A stretch of 64,000 nt of DNA, from contig NZ_JANUGP010000008.1 in the NCBI RefSeq assembly GCF_024753135.1, positions 1 through 64,000 on the forward strand. The letters are read 5' to 3'. Numbering within the stretch: position 1 is the first letter of the stretch; every line of letters begins with the position of its first letter. This DNA comes from Streptomyces pyxinicus. Its GTDB lineage: Bacteria; Actinomycetota; Actinomycetes; Streptomycetales; Streptomycetaceae. Below are positions 16,968-30,702 of this stretch, in pieces. The notes under the pieces were generated by a model. The model was not told where the DNA came from, did not search any database, and saw only the letters and a list, made by a program, of their open reading frames with translations. The translations under genes were made by a program, and so were the position numbers.

Positions 16968-18413
16968 TCATCCCACCGTGCAGGGAGTCCCGTTGAGGGT
17001 GAAGTCCCGGGGTGTGCGGTTGGCGTCCTGCCAGGTGCCGAGGAAGCCGAAGGTCAGGCCGGTGTGGGCGGTGACGGACTTGTTGTAGCCGAGGGCGGTG
17101 GCGGTGGCCCGGGAGCCGTCCTGGCCGGCGGCGGCGTCCCACGTGCGGCCGAGTCGCTGGCCGTCGCGGAAGGTCCAGGACAACCGCCAGCCGGTGAGCG
17201 GCCGGTCGGTGGTGACGGTGACCGTCGCCTGGAAGCCCTGGGCCCACTGGCTGTCGACGGCGTAGTCGACCCGACAGGCCGGTGCCTTCGTGGCCGCGGG
17301 GGTGGCGGAGGCGTCCTGGGGTTCCGGGGCGGGTTTCTCGCGTTCGGGTGCGGTCTGGGTGACGGTCGCGGTGGGAGTGGGCGCGTGGGTACGGGTCGGC
17401 TTCGGGGCGCGGGTGGTGGGCCCGAGCAGGTAGGGGCCGGTGACGGGGCGGCGGCCTTCGAGGGCGGCGGTCGTGTCGTCGGCCGCGGACTCGCCGAACG
17501 GCATGAGGGACGCGCCGAGCGCCAGTGCCGACAGCAGGACGGCGGTGGCGAGCAGGCCGCGCCGTACGACCCTGCCGCGGCCCGCGTCGTCCGCCGGCCG
17601 CGCGGTCTCCGGCACGGCGGCCGGGCCGAGGCGGGCCTCGGCGGCGCGGCGGCGGCGCTCCAGGTAGGCCAGGCCGCCCCAGCCGACGACTCCGCCGGCC
17701 AGCGCGGCGGGCAGGCCGCCGCCCGGGCGCAGGCAGGCGGCGGCCTCGGCGCAGCGCGGGCAGGTGGCGAGGTGCCGGGAGAGGTCGTCGGGCGTCCGGG
17801 TGCCGGGCGCGCGGGTGACGGCGTCCAGCAGCCCGGCGTAGCTTCGGCACTCGGGGTCCAGCGGGCTGTCCAGGTGGGCGCGGTGGCAGCGGTCCCGGAA
17901 CAGGGCGCGGACCTGGTCGAGTTCGTCGGCGACGGCAGCCGGGTCCAGGCCGAGGCGGCGGGCCACGGCGGACAGCGGCAGCGCCTCGGCCTCGGCCAGC
18001 CACAGCAGAGAGGCGTCGGCCTCCGGGAGATCGCGCAGCCCGCGCAGGGCGACCGGCCGTTGCAGGGGAAGCCCGGAAAACCTCGCCGCCTGCGGGGAGT
18101 TGAGCCACAGGCGCAGGTCGGGGTCGAGCCGCTGGCCCTGCCCGTCGGCCTCCCAGCGGACGGCGGTGTCGCGTACGGCGGTGAGCAGCGCCGGGATCAA
18201 CGGGAGCCGTGGCGCCCGACGGCCCGCACCGCGCGTAGGGACGCGGGCGGCGGCTCGGACCTCGCGCATGCCGCGCGTGAACGCCTCGGTCGCCAGCTGA
18301 TGGGCCGTCAGCGAACCGGAGGTGCACAGGTCGGCATAGGAGAGCACCGCGTCCCATGCCTCCGAGAACAGCACGGTCTCGGAGGCGTCCTGGGGGCCGG
18401 GCAGGTCGGGCAT
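16968..18413 (-). CDS. Sigma-like / zinc-finger / transmembrane / CBM2 fusion protein
   Basis: The 481-aa product has four parts. Residues ~20-178 resemble an ECF-type sigma factor including a region-4-like helix pair (LSAVARRLGLDPAAVADELDQVRALF). Residues ~179-228 carry a zinc-finger anti-sigma-type motif H214-x3-C218-x2-C221. Residues 286-305 are one membrane span. A Thr/Pro linker (330-378) leads to an extracellular carbohydrate-binding module family 2 domain (380-479) framed by C380 and C478, with several Trp. This suggests a membrane sensor of cellulose or chitin-like polymer linked to a transcription-type domain. It could instead be a cell-surface cellulose-binding protein with a vestigial sigma part. 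Confidence 0.78.
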   Translation of the reverse strand: MPDLPGPQDASETVLFSEAWDAVLSYADLCTSGSLTAHQLATEAFTRGMREVRAAARVPTRGAGRRAPRLPLIPALLTAVRDTAVRWEADGQGQRLDPDLRLWLNSPQAARFSGLPLQRPVALRGLRDLPEADASLLWLAEAEALPLSAVARRLGLDPAAVADELDQVRALFRDRCHRAHLDSPLDPECRSYAGLLDAVTRAPGTRTPDDLSRHLATCPRCAEAAACLRPGGGLPAALAGGVVGWGGLAYLERRRRAAEARLGPAAVPETARPADDAGRGRVVRRGLLATAVLLSALALGASLMPFGESAADDTTAALEGRRPVTGPYLLGPTTRAPKPTRTHAPTPTATVTQTAPEREKPAPEPQDASATPAATKAPACRVDYAVDSQWAQGFQATVTVTTDRPLTGWRLSWTFRDGQRLGRTWDAAAGQDGSRATATALGYNKSVTAHTGLTFGFLGTWQDANRTPRDFTLNGTPCTVG

Positions 18414-18556
18414 GGAACTCCCGCGTCCACGAGCGAGGTCAACTCACCGCAGGCAGGTAGGGAGTTGTACGGAACCTCGGGCAGGGCACCGACCTTTTCA
18501 CGTCCCCGCCGCCACTGACAAGCGCGCTGTTCACATCCGGTCACCGACCGTGGCGG

Positions 18557-19900
18557 TCACACCTCGGCCGCCGCCTCCCGCTCGTCCGCGACCGGCGCGC
18601 CGGCCGGCAGGCTGTCCATGAAGGAGCTGACGGAGAACACCGCGCGACCGGGTCCGGGCAGGCCGTAGCCGGGGGGCGAGGCGAGCCCGAACTCGTCCAT
18701 GGTGGCGCGATAGGCCTCCAGCAGACGGATGTGGTACTCCAGCGGCGCGCCCTGCGGGTTGGCCTTGCCGAGCGGCGTGGTGGGCTCCGGGCACCAGGTG
18801 GTGAAGCGGGGCGTGATGCCGTGCGACATGAAGAAGCGCAGGCCCTCGGTGGTGGAGGCGATGGCCTCGTCGACCGTGGTGAAGCCGAACGGCTCGGCCA
18901 TCTCCACGCCCGCCACGAAGTTGGGGATCACGTTGCGGGCGCCGAACACGTCGGCGGAGTCCAGGATCCGCTTGTGCCACTCGTCCCGGCCGACGTACCG
19001 CTCCTTGCCGGGGCAGTACAGCTCGAACAGCCGCCGGTCCCACACCTCGAAGTTGGGGTGGTAGATCTGGACGCCGTAGTCCTTGAACCGCTGCACGTCC
19101 GGCTTGGGCAGCGCCTGCGCGACGACCTTGCCGATCCAGCGGCCGGGGAAGCGCTCCTCGATGGCCTTGGCGTAGTGGCCGTAGAAGTCGGCCTCGTCCC
19201 GGCCGCCGACGGTCTTGGTGATCGCGCCGCCGGTGAGGGTGTAGGCGGTGGACGCCTTCGCCGTGTCGTAGCGGTCGATGATCTCCAGGGCCTCCAGGAT
19301 CTCCTCGACGTCCTTCACGCCCGTGTACGGCCGCCCGGCCGCCTTGTGCTGGCGCCAGTTGTGGTTGATGTCGCAGTACTGGCACTCCTCCTTGGCGCCG
19401 AAGTACTGGCAGACCCGGAAGACGGTCAGGTAGATGAGGTAGCCCCACTGGATGGTGGGCGCCACCTCCATGACGGACTTCCCGTTGGCGAGCTTGTGCC
19501 GGTAGTACTCGGGCATCGGCGGCACGCCCACGTCGGCGATCCGCTTGCCGTCGAGGTAGAGGCCGAGCATGCCCGCGTCATCGGCGGCGACCCGGTAGGG
19601 AGAGGCGGGGTTCACCCGTACGGAGACGACGGTACGCCTCAGGTCGTACGGGCCGCCCGTGAGGATGATCTCCTCCGGGGGGCGCCTGAGGGCGGCTTCG
19701 CCCAGCTCGGGCAGGGTGCCGTGGTCGAAGGAGAAGATGAAGTACGACTTCGGCTTGACCTCGCCGTTCTCGTTGTCACTGAGGGCGGACGGGTCGAAGG
19801 CGACACCTCCCCGGAGCAGGTCCTCCTTGAAGACCGCTTCCCGCGGCACATGCGGGAAGCGCTCCATCAGATCCTCGACCAGCGCGGTGCGACTGCCCAT
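18557..19900 (-). CDS. Radical SAM protein with CX8CX2C motif
   Basis: The 447-aa product has a TIM-barrel radical SAM-like core. The cluster cysteines appear to be C164, C173 and C176 (VCQYFGAKEECQYCD), spaced CX8CX2C instead of CX3CX2C. Further conserved-looking segments are YTLTGGAITKTVGG, KVVAQALPKPD, IYHPNFEVWD and WCPEPTTPLG. The Gly-rich TLTGG segment fits the SAM-binding GGE-like motif. It has no accessory SPASM cysteine cluster that I can see. The start at 19900 follows GGAGACAG. The substrate is unknown; no peptide precursor or maturase partner is adjacent. Confidence 0.78.
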   Translation of the reverse strand: MGSRTALVEDLMERFPHVPREAVFKEDLLRGGVAFDPSALSDNENGEVKPKSYFIFSFDHGTLPELGEAALRRPPEEIILTGGPYDLRRTVVSVRVNPASPYRVAADDAGMLGLYLDGKRIADVGVPPMPEYYRHKLANGKSVMEVAPTIQWGYLIYLTVFRVCQYFGAKEECQYCDINHNWRQHKAAGRPYTGVKDVEEILEALEIIDRYDTAKASTAYTLTGGAITKTVGGRDEADFYGHYAKAIEERFPGRWIGKVVAQALPKPDVQRFKDYGVQIYHPNFEVWDRRLFELYCPGKERYVGRDEWHKRILDSADVFGARNVIPNFVAGVEMAEPFGFTTVDEAIASTTEGLRFFMSHGITPRFTTWCPEPTTPLGKANPQGAPLEYHIRLLEAYRATMDEFGLASPPGYGLPGPGRAVFSVSSFMDSLPAGAPVADEREAAAEV

Positions 19901-20028
19901 CCGTCTGTCTCCTCCCGGCTCAGGCGTTCGCCTCTCACCGTAAGCCCCCGCCTGCGGCCGGGCGGTACCGGGTCCGGTGGAACGTGTCCGATCAGTCGGA
20001 AATGTCGGGAGTGCCCGGCAGAGATGGG

Positions 20029-20487
20029 TCAGGCGGGTGGGATGGCCGCCTCGGCCGCCGCCTTGATCCGGGCACCGAAGGCGTCGGCGTCCTTGCGGTT
20101 GGCGGCGAGGGCCAGGCCGACGAGGAGTCTGCCCAGGCCGTGGCCCTCCAGGACGTTGTGGAGGCGGACCCGGGTGCGGCCGTCGCCCAGCGGCTCCAGG
20201 TCGTAGCCGCCCTCGCGCGCGGTCACGCTGTTCTTCGAGATCTCGGCCCAGCGGATGCGCACCGGAGCCTGGAGTTCGGTGATGCGGAACTCGCGGGCGC
20301 TCTTCATACCGGCGTCCTTGACGGTGCTGCGGAAGACCGTGCCGACGGCGGTGGGGCCGTCCGGCTCCCGGTCGATCCGCAGGACACGGGGGCTGAACTG
20401 GGGGTCGTTGCGTCCGTCGGCGAGGTAGTCGAACACCGCCTCGATCGGCCGGTCGATCTCCGCCGTCGCGTCGAACCGTCCTGACAT
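20029..20487 (-). CDS. SRPBCC-family (START-like) protein
   Basis: The 152-aa product has a polyketide-cyclase/START-like fold: FDATAEIDRPIEAVFDYLADGRNDPQFSP at the N-terminus and a C-terminal long helix. Such proteins bind hydrophobic ligands and often accompany a TetR regulator, as here (divergent, 226 nt away). No catalytic residue is identifiable. The start has GGGAG 6 nt upstream. Confidence 0.85.
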   Translation of the reverse strand: MSGRFDATAEIDRPIEAVFDYLADGRNDPQFSPRVLRIDREPDGPTAVGTVFRSTVKDAGMKSAREFRITELQAPVRIRWAEISKNSVTAREGGYDLEPLGDGRTRVRLHNVLEGHGLGRLLVGLALAANRKDADAFGARIKAAAEAAIPPA

Positions 20488-20713
20488 GCACACTCCCGAG
20501 AGTTGAGCCGCGGCACGTCCGGCGGCCCCACGACGGCCCCACGCCGGGACCGCGCCGGCCGCCCGGTCGCGATGGCACCGCGACCCTACGGGAACGAGGA
20601 GCGGGGCGCGAGACGAACAACACACCCTCCACACCCGCCGGTCGACGCCGCCCGAACAGGCTCCGGCCGACCGGGCAGGGTCCGCCCCGCACCTCCCCAT
20701 TTATGCTGGCCCG

Positions 20714-21292
20714 GTGACACCGAAAGCCGAGCAGGGCCCCGCGCTGCGGGCGGACGCCGCCCGGAACCGGGCCCGGGTGTTGCGGGTCGCCCGCGAGCAA
20801 CTGGCCGCCGGCGACGACTCGCTCCAGCTGAACACCATCGCCCGGCTGGCCGGCGTCGGCGTGGGCACCGTCTACCGGCACTTCCCCAACCGGCACGCGC
20901 TGCGCGAGGCCCTGTCGGCCGAGCGCTTCCGCGAGCTGGTCGAGGAGGCGGAAGCCGCCGCCGCCGAGGAGGACGCCCTGGCGGGCCTGCACCGGCTGCT
21001 GCGCTTCACTCTCGACCGGGCCCTGGAGGACTCCGGGTTCGCCGCGGTCCTGGAATCCGCGAGCGACGCCGAGGCACGGACCTCGGCGCTGAAGGCCGAG
21101 CTGGACGGGGCCGTGGCCGAGCTGCTCGACCGCGCCCGCCTCGCCGGCGCCATCCGGCGCGACCTGCGGGCCGACGACCTGCGCCGACTGCTCTGCGGCA
21201 TCGAGCACGCGCTGCGTTCCGGCCCCGGCGACCCCGTACGCACCGGCATCTATCTCGACGTCCTCCTCGAAGGCCTGCGTCCTCCGCGCTAG
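20714..21292 (+). CDS. TetR/AcrR-family transcriptional regulator
   Basis: The 192-aa product has an N-terminal TetR HTH (residues ~14-58: NTIARLAGVGVGTVYRHFPNRHALREAL) and a ligand-binding C-terminal helix bundle. The GTG at 20714 sits just 5 nt after a TATGCT box, so the mRNA may be leaderless. It lies upstream of and co-oriented with an SDR gene that has two near-identical palindromes in its promoter; this regulator is the obvious candidate to bind them. It is also divergent from the SRPBCC gene. Confidence 0.9.
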   Translation: MTPKAEQGPALRADAARNRARVLRVAREQLAAGDDSLQLNTIARLAGVGVGTVYRHFPNRHALREALSAERFRELVEEAEAAAAEEDALAGLHRLLRFTLDRALEDSGFAAVLESASDAEARTSALKAELDGAVAELLDRARLAGAIRRDLRADDLRRLLCGIEHALRSGPGDPVRTGIYLDVLLEGLRPPR

Positions 21293-21353
21293 CCCCCCGG
21301 GGCCCCCACGCCAGACACCCGCCCTTTCGCCCTGGACCGAGCCGACTTCCGTA

Positions 21354-21411
21354 AACGGATAGGTATCCGGTCGTGCTAGCGTGCCCGCAGGCAAACGGAT
21401 AGTCATCCGGT
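21354..21411. promoter_or_regulatory. Twin TetR-type operators upstream of the SDR gene
   Basis: Two palindromes, CGGATAGGTATCCG (21356-21369) and CGGATAGTCATCCG (21396-21409), both sit in the same AAA...GT flank and their centres are exactly 40 bp apart. A TAGCGT box between them (21377-21382) is a possible -10. The second operator ends 9 nt before the SDR start codon. Confidence 0.75.
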
Positions 21412-21417
21412 TGCGTC

Positions 21418-22320
21418 ATGGGCGGTACGACGGAGGGCGGGCGCGTGGAGCGGCGGGCGGTAGTGACTGCGGGGACCGGCGGCATCGGGCTGGAGACCGC
21501 GAAGGGACTGGCGGCGCGGGGACTGACGGTCACTGTGGTGGGACGCGACGCCGGGCGGGGTGCCCGCGCGGTGGAGGAGATCGCGGCGGTGGCGACCGGG
21601 GAGCAGCCCCGGTTCGTCGCGGCCGACCTGGCCTCGCTCGGTGCCGTACGGACGCTGGCCGCGCGGCTGGCCGACGAGGGGCCGCTGGCGGTGCTGGTGA
21701 ACAACGTGGGCGGGATGTTCGCGCGGCGGCAGCGGACGGCCGACGGGATCGAGGCGTCCTTCGCGGTCAACCACCTCTCCCCCTACCTGCTGACCGAACT
21801 GCTGCTGGACCGCCTCCGGGAGGGGGCTCCGAGCCGGATCGTGAACGTCACCTCCGGTTCGGTCCAGCTCGCCCGGCGCACCTTCGCCGCCGTCGAGCCG
21901 CCGGGCGGCTACTACGGCTTCCACTGGTACGGCCGGGCCAAGCTGGCCCACCTCGCCTACACGTTCGACCTGGCCGAGCGGCTGCGCGGCAGCGGCGTCG
22001 GGGTGTTCGCGGCCGACCCGGGCGGTGCGGCGACCGCGATGACCGACGGCACCCTGACCTCGCCGCGGATCGTGTCGCCCGGGCTGCGGCTGCTGTGGCC
22101 GCTGGTCCGCCGCCGCTTCGCACGCTCCACCGCGGGCCCGGCGTCCGTGGCCGCCCGCCCCTCCGTGACGGCCGCGACCGACCCGGCGCTGGACGGCGAC
22201 ACCGGCCTGCTCATCGGTCCGGAGGGCCGACCTGTCCCGGCTTACCGGGGGAGCACGGACGCGCGGATCGTGGCCGAGGTTCTCGGGCTGAGCCGGCGAC
22301 TGGCGCCGACGGGGGTCTGA
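21418..22320 (+). CDS. SDR-family oxidoreductase (retinol-dehydrogenase-like)
   Basis: The 300-aa product has a cofactor motif TAGTGGIG (residues ~17-24), the VNNVGG segment, and the catalytic YxxxK in WYGRAKLAHLAY. The cofactor glycine motif is slightly unusual (A-G-T-G-G-I-G). It resembles the retinol dehydrogenase/oxidoreductase group that acts on bulky alcohols or aldehydes. The promoter carries twin TetR-type operators. The start at 21418 lacks a strong ribosome site; GTG at 21445 (VERRAV) is an alternative start after GGGCGGGC. Confidence 0.85.
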   Translation: MGGTTEGGRVERRAVVTAGTGGIGLETAKGLAARGLTVTVVGRDAGRGARAVEEIAAVATGEQPRFVAADLASLGAVRTLAARLADEGPLAVLVNNVGGMFARRQRTADGIEASFAVNHLSPYLLTELLLDRLREGAPSRIVNVTSGSVQLARRTFAAVEPPGGYYGFHWYGRAKLAHLAYTFDLAERLRGSGVGVFAADPGGAATAMTDGTLTSPRIVSPGLRLLWPLVRRRFARSTAGPASVAARPSVTAATDPALDGDTGLLIGPEGRPVPAYRGSTDARIVAEVLGLSRRLAPTGV

Positions 22321-22336
22321 CCCGACCCGACGCACA

Positions 22337-22411
22337 GACCGTCCGGTACAGCCGGCGGCTCACGCCAACGCGAGGCCCCCCACGGACCGTCGGGTACAAC
22401 CGGCGGCTCAC
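22337..22411. repeat. 27-bp direct repeat, two copies, downstream of the SDR gene
   Basis: Segments 22337-22363 and 22385-22411 match at about 25 of 27 positions; both begin GACCGTC and end CCGGCGGCTCAC. They are 48 bp apart. A looser third copy may follow near 22457. The region lies between convergent genes. Confidence 0.65.
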
Positions 22412-22596
22412 ATGGGCGGGGGGGCCGACACCACCCGACGCCCGGTCCTCCCCGAGGTCTTCGGACTCCGTCGGTGGCTCGGGCCGACCCGGGGCCGGCA
22501 TCGCCCGACACCGGGACCGACGCCAAAAAGCTCGGACTCAGCCCCCGACCGACACCGGCACCGGCACCGGCATTGGCAGGGGGCAGCCGCCCACCC

Positions 22597-24978
<2,382 letters not shown>

Positions 24979-25044
24979 GGTCACGACAGAGCCGCCCCAC
25001 TTCCTACGACCCCTTTCCCAACCCCTTGCCGGGAAGGCAGCCGC

Positions 25045-29258
<4,214 letters not shown>

Positions 29259-29296
29259 CCGGCAGCCGACACCCGCCGAAGCCGTTTCCTGGTATA

Positions 29297-29314
29297 CCTA
29301 GGTGAAAACCTAGG
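29297..29314. promoter_or_regulatory. Palindromic operator upstream of the TetR-hydrolase operon
   Basis: CCTAGGT (29297-29303) and ACCTAGG (29308-29314) are a perfect inverted repeat around GAAA. A TAGGAT box at 29320-29325 is a good -10, placing the operator over the -35/spacer region. It fits autoregulation by the following TetR protein. Confidence 0.7.
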
Positions 29315-29350
29315 GGCTCTAGGATAGGGCTCGGAGGGAGGAGGTCACCC

Positions 29351-29962
29351 GTGGCCCGAGCGGGTCTGAACACCGACCGACTGGTCGCGGCGGCGGCCGA
29401 GCTGGCCGACGAGGCCGGGTTCGACGGACTCACCCTGTCCGCGCTGGCCCGGCGGTTCGGCGTGAAGGACGCGAGCCTGTACGCGCACGTCCGGAACCTC
29501 GACGACCTGCGGGCCCGGCTCGCGCTGCACGCGGGCGGCGAGCTGATCGACCGGATCGCCGTGGCCGTCGCCGGGCGCGCGGGCCGGGACGCCCTGACCG
29601 CCTTCGCGGGCGCCTACCGCGCCTACGCCCTGGAACACCCCGGCCGTTACACGGCCACGCAGATCCGTATCGACCAGTCCCTGATCGCGGACGCCCCCGC
29701 GATGCGCCGTACCGCCGAGATCACCTACGGCATGTTGCGCGGCTACGGTCTGGCGGAACCCGACCTGACCGACGCCGTCCGGCTGCTGCGCGGCACCTTC
29801 CACGGCTACTGCGTCCTGGAGTCCGCCGGCGGCTTCGGGGCCGACCGGGACGTACGGCTGTCCTGGGACAAGGCGGTCGAGGCGCTGCACCTGGCCCTCA
29901 CGCACTGGCCCCGGGAGACCGCCGGGACCGGCCCCGCCGACGAGAAGACGGAAGACCGATGA
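29351..29962 (+). CDS. TetR/AcrR-family transcriptional regulator
   Basis: The 203-aa product has an N-terminal TetR HTH (FDGLTLSALARRFGVKDASLYAHVRNLDDLRARL) and a TetR_C-type ligand domain. GTG at 29351 follows GGAGGGAGGAGG. Its stop overlaps the start of the alpha/beta hydrolase (ATGA at 29959-29962), so the two are translationally coupled. The palindrome at 29297-29314 is the likely operator. Confidence 0.9.
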   Translation: MARAGLNTDRLVAAAAELADEAGFDGLTLSALARRFGVKDASLYAHVRNLDDLRARLALHAGGELIDRIAVAVAGRAGRDALTAFAGAYRAYALEHPGRYTATQIRIDQSLIADAPAMRRTAEITYGMLRGYGLAEPDLTDAVRLLRGTFHGYCVLESAGGFGADRDVRLSWDKAVEALHLALTHWPRETAGTGPADEKTEDR

Positions 29963-30702
29963 CCGACCACCTCCTCCCCCTCACCTACGACGTCACGGGC
30001 GGCGGACCCGTCCTGCTGGTCCTGCCCGGCGGTGCCGGGCACCCGATGGGGCTCGGACCGCTGACCGAGCGGCTGGCCGAGAGCTTCACCGTGGTGACGT
30101 ACGACCCGCTCGGCCTCGCCCACGGCCGGCTCGGCTCCCCGGTCGCCGACCAGCGGGTGGCCGACTGGAGCGAGGGCGCGCAACGGGTGCTGGCCGACGT
30201 GCTCCCGGCCGGCGAGCCGGCGTACGTGTTCGGCACCAGTTCCGGGGGCATCGCGGCCCTGGACCTGCTTGCCCGGCACCCGGGACGGCCGGCGCACGTG
30301 GTGGCGCATGAACCGCCCTGTGTGACGCTGCTGCCGAACGGGGCGGAGCGCCGGGCCGAGTTGATCGCGCAGTTGGACGGCCCCAGACGGCCGCCCGCCG
30401 AGGGTGAGTCGGCGACCCCGATGGGTGTCTTCCTCGCCCATGTCCTGCGCCCCTTCTCCGCCCACGCCCCCGACTTCACCGCTCCCCCGGGCCGGCTCAC
30501 GGTCGCCGCCGGCACCGACTCGCGCGGCGGCCCGCTGCACACCACGGCACATCTGCTCGCCGAGCGGCTGGGCGGCGCGTTCGCCGAGTTCCCGGGCGGC
30601 CATCTCGGCACCCTGGACCATCCGGCCGCCTTCGCGGACGCGCTCGCCGACACGCTCCTCGCCCAGCCGCACCGGAAAGCGGCGGTCACACCGGCCCGTT
30701 AG
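29959..30702 (+). CDS. Alpha/beta hydrolase
   Basis: The 247-aa product has an alpha/beta hydrolase fold: oxyanion strand PVLLVLPGGAGH, nucleophile elbow GTSSGG with the catalytic Ser, and a C-terminal GGHLGTLDHP holding the His. The Asp is probably in the AGTDSRG segment. It is coupled by a 4-nt overlap to the TetR regulator, which probably senses its substrate or a toxic analogue. Its stop codon overlaps the convergent stop of the DUF2264 gene by 4 nt. Confidence 0.87.
   Translation: MTDHLLPLTYDVTGGGPVLLVLPGGAGHPMGLGPLTERLAESFTVVTYDPLGLAHGRLGSPVADQRVADWSEGAQRVLADVLPAGEPAYVFGTSSGGIAALDLLARHPGRPAHVVAHEPPCVTLLPNGAERRAELIAQLDGPRRPPAEGESATPMGVFLAHVLRPFSAHAPDFTAPPGRLTVAAGTDSRGGPLHTTAHLLAERLGGAFAEFPGGHLGTLDHPAAFADALADTLLAQPHRKAAVTPAR

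Noticed and set aside
18557..21406. 949-residue frame extending the radical SAM gene upstream
   Set aside because: The upstream part is the antisense of the TetR and runs through the SRPBCC gene in another frame; the ribosome site at 19900 marks the real start.
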